From Pseudomonas viridiflava (GTDB lineage: Bacteria; Pseudomonadota; Gammaproteobacteria; Pseudomonadales; Pseudomonadaceae), in contig NZ_UWFA01000170.1 of NCBI RefSeq assembly GCF_900601905.1, forward strand, positions 310,001 to 374,000: 64,000 nt of DNA, in the 5' to 3' direction. The notes below the pieces were generated by a model that worked only from the letters and a program-made list of their open reading frames with translations, searched no databases and had not been told where the DNA came from. This document shows positions 50,036 to 59,187 of the stretch, one piece after another. Every line of letters begins with the position of its first letter. Positions within the stretch are counted from its first letter, which is position 1. A program made the position numbers and the translations under genes.

Positions 50036-50127
50036 GTGGGACCGGTTTTAGCCGGGCAAAGGCTGGTACATCCACTGCATAGGTGTGGACCTGACAAACG
50101 CTTTTCCGGCTAAAGCCGGCCCTACAG
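50036..50127. repeat. REP doublet, ACCGGCTTTAGCCGG type
   Basis: GTGGGACCGGTTTTAGCCGG at 50036 is mirrored by CCGGCTAAAGCCGGCCCTAC near 50106-50125. It lies between the divergent benE and the 3' end of the marR gene. The same family is at 29982 and 56941. Confidence 0.7.
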
Positions 50128-50138
50128 TCCGCCCCGGT

Positions 50139-50579
50139 TCAATTACGCAGCGTTTTGCCCAGCGCCTCGTTGACCTGCAACCAGCCACTGACCGCCTCGG
50201 GACCGGCCTCGGCAAAGACCCGTTGCAGCAGTTTGACTTGCTCGCGGCGCAATGCCTGTTCGAACTTCAGGCCTTCGTCAGTCAGCGCCAGGAGACGTTT
50301 GCGTTTGTCGCTGTCAGGCGCAGCGCTGTGCACCAGGTCCATGGCCATCAGCTGGCGCAGCGGGGCGTTGAGCGCTTGCTTGCTGACGCCCAGTACGCCG
50401 AGCAGTTCTTTTACGCTCAGGCCCGGGTAGCGCGCGATGAAAAACACGATGCGCTGGTGCACCCGACTGAACCCGCGTCGGTCGAGCATTTCATCGGCTT
50501 TGGCGGTGAACGCCTGATAGCCGAAGAAAAACGCTTCCATGGCCGCTTGCTGCGAAGCTGAATTTTTAAGGTCAAACAT
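50139..50579 (-). CDS. MarR-family transcriptional regulator
   Basis: 146 residues. Winged helix at about 45-115: HQRIVFFIARYPGLSVKELL, GVLGVSKQALNAPLRQLM, and the wing region SAAPDSDKRKRLLALTDEG. The gene is divergent from the PLP aminotransferase (82-base gap), which it may control. Effector unknown. Confidence 0.88.
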   Translation of the reverse strand: MFDLKNSASQQAAMEAFFFGYQAFTAKADEMLDRRGFSRVHQRIVFFIARYPGLSVKELLGVLGVSKQALNAPLRQLMAMDLVHSAAPDSDKRKRLLALTDEGLKFEQALRREQVKLLQRVFAEAGPEAVSGWLQVNEALGKTLRN

Positions 50580-50661
50580 ATTGACGTATCCAGGTCTGGC
50601 GTCGTAATTTCGGTCAACCAGTTTGACTCATTTCCAATTATTTCGGCTAGCGGTGATCTCT

Positions 50662-51828
50662 ATGGCTTTTTCTGAACGCGTTTCCCGTCTGAAGAGTTCG
50701 TTGATTCGTGAAATTCTCGCGGCGGCGCAGCGTCCGGAAGTCATGTCCTTTGCGGGCGGGCTGCCAGCCGAGGCGATGCTGCCCCGGGTCGAGTGGGCCG
50801 ACATGCCCGTTGCCCTGGGCCAATACGGCATGAGCGAAGGCGAGCCTGGTTTGCGCGAGGCCCTGGCGGCCGAGGCTCGCGCCATTGGTCTTGAGTGCGA
50901 TGCCAGCCAGGTGTTGATCGTCAGCGGGTCACAGCAAACCCTGGACCTGGCAGCCAAGCTCTACATCGACAAAGGCACGCAGGTCATTCTCGAAGCTCCG
51001 ACATATCTGGCAGCGTTGCAGATTTTTCAGCTATTCGGCGCTGACTGCCTGACCGTCCCGCTGCAAGCCGATGGTCCCGACCTGCTGGCCTTGCGCGAGA
51101 GGCTCGAACAGCACAAGCCAGCATTCGCCTACCTGATCCCGACTTTTCAGAATCCGTCCGCCGTGCGTTACAGCGAGGCCAGTCGTGACGCCGTTGCGGC
51201 GCTGCTGGATGAATTTTCCGTCACCCTGATTGAAGACGAACCCTATCGCGATCTGACGTTTGACGGCGCCAGTGCTACTCCTATCGCCAGTCGCTTGAAC
51301 ACAGCGAGCTGGATCTACACCGGCACTGTTTCGAAAACCCTGTTGCCGGGCCTGCGGGTCGGTTATCTGATCGCCAGCCCCGATCTCTTCCCGCATTTAC
51401 TGCGTTTGAAGCAGTCAGCGGATCTGCACACCAACCGGCTCGGGCAGTGGCAGGCGCTGCAATGGATCGGGACCGAGCACTACCGCGAGCACTTGCAGGA
51501 GCTGCGCCGTTTCTATCGGCAACGCCGCGATGGGTTTGAACTCGCTCTGCAGACCCATTTTGCCGACCTGGCTGACTGGAACTGCCCGCAGGGTGGGTTG
51601 TTTTTCTGGCTTACGCTGAAACGTCCGATGGATACGCGCACGGTGCTCAATGCAGCGCTGGAGCAAAACGTCGCATTCATGCCCGGCGAACCTTTTTTTG
51701 CCGACCCGGATGCCAACCCCGGTTACTTGCGGTTGAACTTCAGTCATATTGACCCCGCTCGCCTTGACGAGGGCCTCAAGCGCCTGGCCGCAGTGGTGCG
51801 CCAGGCTCAGTTGGCACAAGCGGCTTAA
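50662..51828 (+). CDS. PLP-dependent aminotransferase, 2-aminoadipate type
   Basis: 388 residues from ATG 50662 (AGCGGTG upstream; an ATG at 50623 lies in the divergent promoter region). Fold-type I aminotransferase without the GntR-like domain. Landmarks: VMSFAGGLPAEAM, IVSGSQQTLDLAAKLYID, IPTFQNPSAVRYSEASR, the PLP lysine in GTVSKTLLPGLRVGYL (about 222), and the C-terminal PGEPFFADPD...YLRLNFS. It probably transaminates aromatic amino acids or 2-aminoadipate. Confidence 0.88.
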   Translation: MAFSERVSRLKSSLIREILAAAQRPEVMSFAGGLPAEAMLPRVEWADMPVALGQYGMSEGEPGLREALAAEARAIGLECDASQVLIVSGSQQTLDLAAKLYIDKGTQVILEAPTYLAALQIFQLFGADCLTVPLQADGPDLLALRERLEQHKPAFAYLIPTFQNPSAVRYSEASRDAVAALLDEFSVTLIEDEPYRDLTFDGASATPIASRLNTASWIYTGTVSKTLLPGLRVGYLIASPDLFPHLLRLKQSADLHTNRLGQWQALQWIGTEHYREHLQELRRFYRQRRDGFELALQTHFADLADWNCPQGGLFFWLTLKRPMDTRTVLNAALEQNVAFMPGEPFFADPDANPGYLRLNFSHIDPARLDEGLKRLAAVVRQAQLAQAA

Positions 51829-51861
51829 CGCGCCAGACAACAGCATTCCAGGAGCAAGGCG

Positions 51862-52464
51862 ATGTACAAGGTTTACGGCGATTACAATTCGGGCAACTGC
51901 TACAAGATCAAGCTCATGCTCAACTTGCTGGGCGTGGAATATCACTGGGTGCCGGTGGATATTCTCAAGGGTGAAACCCAGAGCGCAGCCTTTCTCGAAA
52001 AAAACCCGAACGGCAAGATCCCGGTACTTGAGCTTGAAGATGGCACCTGCCTGTGGGAATCCAACGCCATCCTCAATTTTCTCGCCGACAACACCCACTA
52101 CCTGCCCAGCGAGCCGCGTCTGCGGACTCAGGTGCTGCAATGGCAGTTCTTCGAGCAATACAGCCACGAGCCGAGCATTGCCGTAGCCCGCTTCATTCAG
52201 TTTTATCTAGGCTTGCCCGAGGAGCGTCTTGGGGAGTATCGCTCGCTGCAGAAAGCCGGGCATCGCGCCCTGGCCGTGATGGAGCAACAGCTCAAACGCA
52301 CGCCATTTCTGGTGGGCGATGCGTTTTCCATCGCAGACATCGCGCTGTACGCTTATACCCATGTCGCCCACCAGGGCGGTTTCGATCTGGCCGCGTATCC
52401 AGGCATTGAACAGTGGCTGGAGCGTGTCAAGCAGCAGCCTGGCTACATTGGCATGCTGGATTGA
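51862..52464 (+). CDS. glutathione S-transferase
   Basis: 200 residues. Thioredoxin-like domain: YGDYNSGNCYKIKLML, with Ser/Cys in the active-site position, NPNGKIPVLELED (cis-Pro) and LWESNAILNFLA (glutathione-binding Glu-Ser). C-terminal domain with the FSIADIALYAYTHVA cap. 33 bases after the aminotransferase stop, with a good AGGAGCAAGGCG site, so probably one operon. Cytoplasmic; substrate unknown. Confidence 0.9.
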   Translation: MYKVYGDYNSGNCYKIKLMLNLLGVEYHWVPVDILKGETQSAAFLEKNPNGKIPVLELEDGTCLWESNAILNFLADNTHYLPSEPRLRTQVLQWQFFEQYSHEPSIAVARFIQFYLGLPEERLGEYRSLQKAGHRALAVMEQQLKRTPFLVGDAFSIADIALYAYTHVAHQGGFDLAAYPGIEQWLERVKQQPGYIGMLD

Positions 52465-52477
52465 TGCAGGCGCGCAT

Positions 52478-52510
52478 AAAAAAACCGGTCATTCAACTGA
52501 CCGGTTTTTT
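52478..52510. terminator. bidirectional rho-independent terminator
   Basis: AAAAAAACCGGTCA-TTCAAC-TGACCGGTTTTTT is a perfect hairpin with A and T runs, between the convergent GST and glutaredoxin genes. Confidence 0.9.
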
Positions 52511-52545
52511 ATGCACCCTGTTTTATAGGCGAGAGCGTTTGAGTT

Positions 52546-52917
52546 TCAAACGGCGGCGAAGCGCTGGTTCAAATACTCGATGATGGTCTTGGATTCGTAC
52601 ATCCACACCGTCTGGCCCGCTTCTTCGATGCGCAGGCAAGGCACTTTGATCTTGCCGCCTTCGTTGAGCAGCGTTTGACGATCGACCTCGTTGTTTTTCG
52701 CGTCACGCAATGCCACCGGCACATTGAGGCGATGCAGCGTACGTCGAGTCTTGACGCAAAACGGGCAGGCATGGAACTGATACAGGGTCAGGTCCTGAGC
52801 CGATTGCTCAACCGCGGCCTGAGCCTCAGGCGTGCGCTTTTTCTTCGCCGGACGAGTGAGAAAATCTCCGAGGATGACCAGTTGGCCGAGGCCAACCCTT
52901 AATGCCTTGATGAACAC
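52546..52917 (-). CDS. glutaredoxin-like protein with N-terminal membrane helix
   Basis: 123 residues from GTG 52917 (GAGGT 8 bases upstream); an ATG at 52947 is the alternative. The N-terminal helix (FIKALRVGLGQLVILGDFL) is mildly hydrophobic, followed by a basic linker. Then comes a glutaredoxin domain: LYQFHACPFCVKTRRTL with the CPFC redox pair at about 57-60, and GGKIKVPCLRIEE (cis-Pro). A third cysteine follows the cis-proline. It would act in thiol-disulfide exchange, perhaps at the inner membrane. It follows folE by 68 bases on the same strand. Confidence 0.85.
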   Translation of the reverse strand: MFIKALRVGLGQLVILGDFLTRPAKKKRTPEAQAAVEQSAQDLTLYQFHACPFCVKTRRTLHRLNVPVALRDAKNNEVDRQTLLNEGGKIKVPCLRIEEAGQTVWMYESKTIIEYLNQRFAAV

Positions 52918-52985
52918 TGTAAGAACCTCGTATTGAGTGGCGAGCATGGGAAGTGCCCGACTGCAAAGGACGGGCAGGGCGCTGA

Positions 52986-53531
52986 TTACTTGATCAGGCC
53001 GAGAAATTCCATGCGCGTGGCAGCATTTTCACGGAACTCGCCCAGCATCACCGAGGTGATCATCGACGAATTCTGCTTCTCGACACCGCGCATCATCATG
53101 CACATGTGCTTGGCCTCGATGACCACGGCGACGCCCAGAGCGCCGGTTACCTGCATGATGGCCTCGGCGATCTGGCGGCTGAGGTTTTCCTGGATTTGCA
53201 GGCGACGGGCATACATATCCACGATCCGCGCAACCTTCGACAGGCCCAGCACCTTGCCATTGGGGATATAAGCTACGTGCGCCTTGCCAATGAATGGCAG
53301 CAGATGGTGCTCACACAGCGAATAGAGTTCGATGTCCTTGACCATGACCATTTCGCTGGCGTCGGAGCTGAACAGAGCACCGTTGGTGACTTCTTCCAGG
53401 GTCTGCTCATAACCGCGACACAGATACTGCATCGCTTTGGCAGCGCGCTTGGGGGTGTCGAGCAGGCCTTCACGGGATACGTCTTCCCCCAGTTGGCCAA
53501 GTATCGCGGTGTAATTCTGTTCCAGTGTCAC
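52986..53531 (-). CDS. folE: GTP cyclohydrolase I
   Basis: 181 residues from GTG 53531, the length normal for Pseudomonas FolE; the frame extends upstream to 53705, but the added 58 residues are not family-like. Family motifs: [40 protein letters not shown] (zinc Cys and His), [20 protein letters not shown], and [15 protein letters not shown] (second zinc cysteine). It converts GTP to dihydroneopterin triphosphate for folate or pterin synthesis. Homologous position to the folE gene next to prmB and aroC in P. aeruginosa. Confidence 0.92.
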   Translation of the reverse strand: MTLEQNYTAILGQLGEDVSREGLLDTPKRAAKAMQYLCRGYEQTLEEVTNGALFSSDASEMVMVKDIELYSLCEHHLLPFIGKAHVAYIPNGKVLGLSKVARIVDMYARRLQIQENLSRQIAEAIMQVTGALGVAVVIEAKHMCMMMRGVEKQNSSMITSVMLGEFRENAATRMEFLGLIK

Positions 53532-53766
53532 AGGGGTGTGTTTCCGTAAGTAGTGCTGCTCAGCAACCAACAGCGCCATCTCGTTGAAGAGTGCTGGCAC
53601 GATGTGATCCTGCTGATCGGCAAAAATGCAGGGCTGCGCCTGCGGATGAACGACATAGTAACGTAGGACTGCCAGCAGTTGTATCTTCGGATGTGCGCTG
53701 CGCACGGGCGTAGCGCAACAATGGGCGCTCTAGCTGTGGAGCAGACCGTTATTTCCGGGCTTGTGT

Positions 53767-53904
53767 TTACTCTGGAGCCAGACGTACTTCAACGCGCTGT
53801 CCCAAGGCCCTTGCTGCCGAGGCGAGGGTGGCCAGAGTCATCCCTGCGAGGTGGCAGTGGTCCTGGCGGTCGTCCATATTGCTGATCCTGGCTCCAGTAA
53901 CCAT
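53767..53904 (-). pseudogene. remnant of an XRE-type HTH protein
   Basis: A 45-codon frame reads MVTGARISNMDDRQD and then MTLATLASAARALGQRVEVR, ending RLAPE and a stop. The ending has the LTL-x-TL-xxx-A-ALG-xxVE-xxL pattern of XRE/HigA-type regulators, and VTGARISNM fits the recognition-helix region. The N-terminal half is missing. It is in the same frame as smr and follows its stop (53923) directly. The rest of the gap up to folE (53532-53766) shows no gene. Confidence 0.4.
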
Positions 53905-53922
53905 TGCCAGGGTTGCAACGCT

Positions 53923-54480
53923 TTACTCGTCGCGGCCTTCCATCATGGTCCGTTTCAACATGACGTAGACGGCACCCGCGCCGCCGTGTTTGGCCAGGCA
54001 CGAGCAGAAGCCGAGCACTTGGCCATGTTGGCGCAGCCAGGTGTTGACGTGGCTCTTGATCATGGGACGCTTGCCATCCAGGCGCACTGCCTTGCCATGG
54101 GTGACCCGTACACAGCGGACTTCCAGTTTGCTGGCCTCTGCCAGAAACTCCCACAAGGTGTCCCGGGCGACTTCAACGCTCATGCCGTGCAGATCAAGGC
54201 TGCCTTCGAAGCTGATCTGCCCCAGCTTGAGCTTGCGCATCTGACCTTCCTGAACGCCATCGCGTGACCAGCTCAGCACGTCCTCCGGGCCGACGTCGAT
54301 CACGAACTGATCCGACAAGCCATCCACGGTCACCGAGTCAGTGCGCACCGTGGCTGATTGACGCAGGGCTTTGAGCATCTTGCGATCGGTCTTCGGTTTG
54401 CCGACATCAGCGTACTCATGCTTGATGGGCTTGACGCCGCGCGTCTCGTTTCGGAACAGGGAAAAATCATCGTCTTGCAT
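53923..54480 (-). CDS. Smr-domain DNA endonuclease (SmrA-like)
   Basis: 185 residues from ATG 54480 (AGGCTGACATG context; a frame upstream to 54513 adds 11 residues). The N-terminal part (about 1-95) is a charged linker with VKPIKHEYADVG. The C-terminal Smr domain holds SLDLHGMSVEVARDTLWEFL (the LDLHG motif), VRVTHGKA and GGAGAVYVMLKR. Smr domains nick or cleave branched DNA; in E. coli SmrA/YdaL is an endonuclease. Cytoplasmic. Confidence 0.88.
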   Translation of the reverse strand: MQDDDFSLFRNETRGVKPIKHEYADVGKPKTDRKMLKALRQSATVRTDSVTVDGLSDQFVIDVGPEDVLSWSRDGVQEGQMRKLKLGQISFEGSLDLHGMSVEVARDTLWEFLAEASKLEVRCVRVTHGKAVRLDGKRPMIKSHVNTWLRQHGQVLGFCSCLAKHGGAGAVYVMLKRTMMEGRDE

Positions 54481-54630
54481 GTCAGCCTCCGCGAAGGTGG
54501 CTAGTTTAACCACGTCGCGGTCGGTTCGGCGTGACTAAAATTTGCCCATGCGCAAGCCGGTCGACGTCCAGGAGCGGCTCTCGCAGCTGAAGCGCGACGC
54601 CGCCCGGCTGCTTTTATGGGCCAGGAACAA

Positions 54631-54951
54631 TCAGTCGTGCTTTTTCATCAGATGCGGCGCCATGTTCAGACCGCTTTTACGGCGCATGCGCAGGCGGCAG
54701 CGACGCCACAGCCAGATCCCCAGATACAGCACCAGCAAACCGCCTGCGACGACAAACGCCGCACCCAGCGGACTTGCGTTGAGCTCACCCAGCGCGGGCG
54801 GCCGCCCGATCAGGCTGGAAACCCCGGCCATCGTCAGCAGCACGCCGAAGGTGGCCAATAACGCAGCAAGGCCTGCGCCCAGGCGCATTCCCCAGCTGCC
54901 AGATCCCTTGGGACGCAGGCGGCGGGCATCGAAACCATCGGATACTTTCAT
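54631..54951 (-). CDS. small inner-membrane protein, two helices
   Basis: 106 residues. Predicted helices at about 25-48 (LAALLATFGVLLTMAGVS) and 63-85 (GAAFVVAGGLLVLYLGIWLW), then a basic tail RRCRLRMRRKSG ending MKKHD. GAGGAAATCGG precedes ATG 54951. Conserved-hypothetical type; no family recognised. Confidence 0.65.
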   Translation of the reverse strand: MKVSDGFDARRLRPKGSGSWGMRLGAGLAALLATFGVLLTMAGVSSLIGRPPALGELNASPLGAAFVVAGGLLVLYLGIWLWRRCRLRMRRKSGLNMAPHLMKKHD

Positions 54952-55139
54952 TCCGATTTCCTCTGAGGGTATCGGCGCTCTGACCCGGTTATGACCCGGT
55001 GGTTCCCGGTTTCAGGGATTCAAAGGCGAATGCGGGCAATTAATGGATAGGCGGCGATCAGGGCTGTTGCCCGGTATGCCGCTCATATCGCGGCACGTTT
55101 CAGGCCCGCGACACGACAGCGCAGGCCCGGGCCAGGGGC

Positions 55140-55730
55140 TCAGATCAGGTCTTTGGTGAGTGCCAGCGTCGCGAAGTTGTCGTTCATGATCGCCATTTCA
55201 GTACGATGAACCACTTGCGCACTGACCACGCCATCCGGGCTTGGCAGGTCGCGGGTCGCGCAGGCATCGTCAACCAGGGTGCAGCGGTAGCCGTAATCCT
55301 TGGCAGCGCGCACGGTGGTGCTGATGCTCGAATGGCTCATGAAACCGCAGACGATCAAGTCCAGATGGCCCAGGCTCTGCAGCAGATCGTCCAGCCCGGT
55401 GCCGTTGAAGGCGTTCGGCAGGCGTTTTTCAATCACCGGCTCACCGGCTTCCGGCAGCAGTTGGGCAAGAAACTCTCCACGCTCGCCCTGGGGGTCAAAC
55501 AAGCCGCCCACGGTGCCCAGATGGCGAATGTGCACGATCGGGCATTTGGCGGCACGCGCTGCGGCGACCAGTTGGCAGATGTTGGCAACAGCTTCGTCAA
55601 TGCCGGTCAAGGCCAGCGGGCCGCTTGTGTATTCTTTTTGCGCATCAATGATGATCAGCGTGGCATTGCTCAAGGTGGCTGCTGCATAACCGCGGCCACT
55701 GAGTTGAAACATGGTCTTTGGATCGGACAT
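55140..55730 (-). CDS. cysteine hydrolase, isochorismatase family
   Basis: 196 residues from ATG 55730 (GGAG 6 bases upstream; the frame extends far upstream to 55928 without support). Isochorismatase-like hydrolase: LIIIDAQKEYTSG with the catalytic Asp, IEKRLPNAFNGTGLDDLL with the Lys (about 117), and LIVCGFMSHSSISTTVRAA, where the usual catalytic Cys motif GxxTxxCV is altered (Ser at the expected Cys; see residues 150-160). The loss of the Cys would abolish amidase activity, so the substrate is uncertain. Divergent from prmB. Confidence 0.8.
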   Translation of the reverse strand: MSDPKTMFQLSGRGYAAATLSNATLIIIDAQKEYTSGPLALTGIDEAVANICQLVAAARAAKCPIVHIRHLGTVGGLFDPQGERGEFLAQLLPEAGEPVIEKRLPNAFNGTGLDDLLQSLGHLDLIVCGFMSHSSISTTVRAAKDYGYRCTLVDDACATRDLPSPDGVVSAQVVHRTEMAIMNDNFATLALTKDLI

Positions 55731-55987
55731 CGGGGGCTCCTTCGTGTGGGGCTTTTGCGACATTCTCCTCCGGCTGAGCGGTTCTGGGAATGGCGACGAC
55801 AAGAAGCTCCGGTTTCTTTGGCCTGTGAAGGCATCGATCGGGTATGGCCTGATTATGCCTTGATTGAAATGCCAGGTATCAGAAAACCTTGCATGACGAG
55901 CAATACCGGGGTGCTGGCATTCAGGCATCGTCTGTTCGGGTCATGGCTGATAGAATCCCGGGACTGTCTTTCCAAGGAGTTTGCCCA

Positions 55988-56896
55988 GTGATCACATCCC
56001 GCTTGCGCACGGTGCGCGACCACATTCGTTGGGCGGTCAGTCGCTTTCACGAAGAAGATCTGTTTTTCGGGCATGGCACCGACAACGCCTGGGACGAAGC
56101 GCGCCAATTGGTGCTGGGGGCCTTGCATCTGCCTTGGGAAATTGCCGACAGCTACCTGGATTGCCGCCTGGAAGTCGATGAGATTTCCGAGCTGCAGCGC
56201 TTGATCGCACGCCGCATCGACGAACGCGTACCGACGCCATATCTGCTGGGCGAAGCCTGGTTTTGCGGGATGTCGTTCATTGTCGACGATCGGGTACTGA
56301 TCCCGCGCTCGCCGATTGCCGAGCTGATCGAGAACCACTTTGCGCCATGGCTGGCTGACGAGCCGGCGCGGATTCTCGATCTGTGCACCGGTTCGGGATG
56401 TATTGGCATCGCCTGTGCCGACGAATTCCCCGAGGCCGAAGTGGCCTTGGCTGACCTGTCTTTTGCTGCGCTGGAAGTCGCCAACCAGAACATCGAGCGC
56501 CACGGCATGGATCAACGCGTCTACACCGTCCAGGGTGATGGTTTCGACGGGCTGCCGGGCCAGCGTTTTGACCTGATCGTCTCCAATCCACCCTATGTCG
56601 ACGCCGAAGATTTCGCCGACATGCCGGACGAATATCAGCACGAGCCGGAACTGGCTCTGGCGTGCGGCAGTGACGGGCTGAATCTGGTGCGCCGGATGCT
56701 CAGCCAGGCGGCTGATCATCTGAATGAAAAAGGCTTGTTGATCGTGGAAGTCGGCAACAGCCAGGTTCACGTCCAGGCGCTGTACCCGGAGGTGGACTTC
56801 GCCTGGCTGGACTTCATGCGGGGCGGGCACGGGGTTTTCATGTTGACAGCGGCTCAATGCCGTGAGCATCAGGCGCTGTTTCAGTCGCGGATCTGA
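55988..56896 (+). CDS. prmB: 50S ribosomal protein L3 glutamine methyltransferase
   Basis: 302 residues from GTG 55988, chosen for AAGGAG 8 bases upstream and the family start (M)[16 protein letters not shown]. The SAM-binding motif is [16 protein letters not shown] (about 131-146), and the substrate glutamine motif is [11 protein letters not shown] (NPPY at about 200). It N5-methylates a glutamine in ribosomal protein L3. It immediately precedes the aroC cluster, in the order seen in P. aeruginosa (PA1678 region). Confidence 0.93.
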   Translation: MITSRLRTVRDHIRWAVSRFHEEDLFFGHGTDNAWDEARQLVLGALHLPWEIADSYLDCRLEVDEISELQRLIARRIDERVPTPYLLGEAWFCGMSFIVDDRVLIPRSPIAELIENHFAPWLADEPARILDLCTGSGCIGIACADEFPEAEVALADLSFAALEVANQNIERHGMDQRVYTVQGDGFDGLPGQRFDLIVSNPPYVDAEDFADMPDEYQHEPELALACGSDGLNLVRRMLSQAADHLNEKGLLIVEVGNSQVHVQALYPEVDFAWLDFMRGGHGVFMLTAAQCREHQALFQSRI

Positions 56897-56940
56897 ATCA
56901 GCGCAAGACCTGCAGGATATTAGGCGCAGCAAACATAGAT

Positions 56941-57034
56941 CCGTGGGACCGGCTTTAGCCGGGAAGGCGGCAGATCTGCCGATACAGATGCGGGGGATAT
57001 TTGGGCGTATTCCCGGCTAAAGCCGGTCCCACGG
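56941..57034. repeat. REP doublet, ACCGGCTTTAGCCGG type
   Basis: CCGTGGGACCGGCTTTAGCC at 56941 is mirrored by GGCTAAAGCCGGTCCCACGG ending at 57034. It lies between the convergent prmB and the next gene. Confidence 0.75.
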
Positions 57035-57145
57035 CACAGCGTTTAAATCCATGCAGCTATTTTGTGTTTGATAGGCGCTTCCGAAGGCTGCGACCAACGT
57101 CCGTAACCTTCGGCAACGCCTACCAGACGTTACCCTCAGAAAGAC

Positions 57146-57940
57146 TCAGCGATGGGTCGCAATCCAGATCAGCAATCCGGCCTGAAACACCGCGAACGTC
57201 ACCAGGCACGCGATGGTGAAGCGTAAGCTGCTGTCCTCACGCTTGTACTTGTTGACGCGGTCTTCGTGCTGACGAATCGACACTTCCTGCTCGATCATTT
57301 TCTTTTCGGCGTTCTCCAGCATCTGCGAGGCTTCGAGAATTTCGATGATCTGAATCTTGTCGTTGTTCCAGGTACTGTGCAGGTTGCCGACCTGAACCTC
57401 CTTGAAACTGCCTTTCATGTGTTGCGCATCGGCATAACCGACTTCGAAACCCTGGGTTTTCAAGAAGTGGTCGCGACGCATGCGAGTATCTTCGTTAAGC
57501 CCGTCCTTGCTAGGCAGGGCAAAACTTTCAACCTTGTAGGCCGACCACTTCTTCTGCGCCCAATGGATGCCCTGGGCGATCAGGAAACGGCCGATGCCAC
57601 GGTTCCACGGTTCGATTTGCAGGCCAGAGTCCGGGCCAAAGCGCACGATACGGGTGGCGTGATCGACCCACACATCCAGATGATTCTGCTCACGGCGCAC
57701 CCGTTGCCCCGGCAACTGAATGTTCATGCGCAGCAGGCTGAGTTCTTTGGTGTGGCGTTCGGCACGCCCGAATTCGACGAAGCGCAGCGGTCGGCCACCG
57801 GTCGCACGGTCGGTCTGCAGTGGCGCCAGGCGCAGCATCTGGAAAATTTCCGGCTTGACGTCGTCCCACGGCTGCGCCGGCCTGGCTTCGGCAACCTGGG
57901 TTTCATCAGTCTTTTCGGCTACAGCGGTTGTATCGGTCAT
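57146..57940 (-). CDS. GNAT-like domain, coiled coil and C-terminal membrane anchor
   Basis: 264 residues from ATG 57940 (AGGA about 10 bases upstream). After a disordered, Glu/Thr-rich N-terminus (1-30), residues 50-185 show features of an acetyltransferase fold: a NRGIGRFLIAQGIHWAQKKW segment like GNAT motif A, and MRRDHFLKTQGFEVGYA like motif B. A charged helical stretch (about 195-235, EILEASQMLENAEKKMIE) and a single C-terminal helix (LRFTIACLVTFAVFQAGLLI) follow. It is thus a cytosolic domain held at the inner membrane by its C-terminus. The glutamine/arginine of the canonical Q/RxxGxG/A is replaced by Trp, so catalysis is uncertain. Confidence 0.7.
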   Translation of the reverse strand: MTDTTAVAEKTDETQVAEARPAQPWDDVKPEIFQMLRLAPLQTDRATGGRPLRFVEFGRAERHTKELSLLRMNIQLPGQRVRREQNHLDVWVDHATRIVRFGPDSGLQIEPWNRGIGRFLIAQGIHWAQKKWSAYKVESFALPSKDGLNEDTRMRRDHFLKTQGFEVGYADAQHMKGSFKEVQVGNLHSTWNNDKIQIIEILEASQMLENAEKKMIEQEVSIRQHEDRVNKYKREDSSLRFTIACLVTFAVFQAGLLIWIATHR

Positions 57941-58057
57941 TTCACGGCAATCCTGTCCATGGCACTGTGCAGCAAACACAGTGCCAGCAATCCACTATCG
58001 GCCGGTTTTCCGAGTCCTGAAGGGTATCAGTGGTTTGCTGGCGTCAAATTTCCATGG

Positions 58058-59029
58058 TTACGGGCGTGATGTGGGGCTATCCAGTGCGCCGATAAAAGCC
58101 AGAATGCGTCGCGAGAGTTCGCTTGCCAGGGGCAGTTGCGGGTCTTTGTAGGAGGCCAGCTGGCGTTTGATGTCGTTGGGGACGATGCGCAACACGTGGT
58201 TCATGCCTTCGATCAACGCCAGTTCGGCATCAGGTTTGGCCTCTTTCAACAGTTGTGCATCGCCGACGCCGACCTGAATGTCGTGGCGCCCCTGAATGAT
58301 CAGCGCTGGCACTTGCAGCTTGCCGAATGCCGCCGCCGGATCCTGACGAAACAGGGAAATCAGGTAGGGCTGGACGCTGGGGCGGAACACCACTTCAAGC
58401 TCGGCCGGAACATCGTTGTCAGTCTTGCCGGCCTTGATTTCATCGATGAGCTGGTTGGCGCGTAGCAGCATGGGTGGTGGCAGGCGGTATTGCAGCTGTT
58501 CGCGCAGGACCACATCCACTGGCCGCCCCGTTCCCGCCACGGAAATAACCGCTGCGGCCCCGGCCTTCTCGGCGGCGAGGGACGCAACCAGCGCGCCCTC
58601 GCTGTGGCCCAGCAGAATCAACTGACCCAGGCGTGGATCGGCCTTGAGTTTCTGGCCCCAGGCCTCGGCGTCGGCCACATAACTTTCAATGCTCAGATTG
58701 CGCTCGTCGGGTGTCGCGGGTTTGCTGTCCGCCACGCCGCGCTTGTCATAACGCACACTGGCAATGTTGTGTTTGGCGAGAATGCGCGCCAGGCGCTTCA
58801 TGCTGTCGTTGCGCCCGCCATCGGGGTTGTTGCCGTCGCGGTCGGTGGGGCCTGACCCGGCAATGATCAGCACGACCGGCACCGGGGTGGCGGACTTGGG
58901 CAGCAGCAACGTGCCGAACAGCTCGCCCGTGCCGGTGTTCAGGCTGATTGGGCGTTGCAGGACCGACGGTGTGGCAGCCTGGGCGAGCCCGGCGAGCAGT
59001 GGAAGGATCAAGGCAATAACTCGTAACAT
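58058..59029 (-). CDS. periplasmic/exported alpha/beta hydrolase
   Basis: 323 residues. Signal peptide 1-18 ([15 protein letters not shown]). Alpha/beta hydrolase: [20 protein letters not shown] (oxyanion loop), nucleophile in [20 protein letters not shown] (Ser about 143), Asp in [10 protein letters not shown] and His in [10 protein letters not shown], so the triad is complete. Substrate unknown; homologues sit next to aroC in other pseudomonads. Divergent from aroC. Confidence 0.85.
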   Translation of the reverse strand: MLRVIALILPLLAGLAQAATPSVLQRPISLNTGTGELFGTLLLPKSATPVPVVLIIAGSGPTDRDGNNPDGGRNDSMKRLARILAKHNIASVRYDKRGVADSKPATPDERNLSIESYVADAEAWGQKLKADPRLGQLILLGHSEGALVASLAAEKAGAAAVISVAGTGRPVDVVLREQLQYRLPPPMLLRANQLIDEIKAGKTDNDVPAELEVVFRPSVQPYLISLFRQDPAAAFGKLQVPALIIQGRHDIQVGVGDAQLLKEAKPDAELALIEGMNHVLRIVPNDIKRQLASYKDPQLPLASELSRRILAFIGALDSPTSRP

Positions 59030-59187
59030 CGTTGGGCCACTATCTGTTTGGGTGCCAATTGGACGCGGCCAGAGGGAGAAGGTTCGAGGATGAACTACAC
59101 GACGAGCCTGCGTATACTGGCGCGCCTGGTTTTATTGAGCCAGGTTTTCCTGGTCTGGTTTTTTCGCTGATTCCTCGGAGCGTCCGC

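Noticed and set aside
53532..53705. 58-codon in-frame N-terminal extension of folE
   Set aside because: Not seen in FolE proteins; the GTG start at 53531 gives the family-normal 181 residues.
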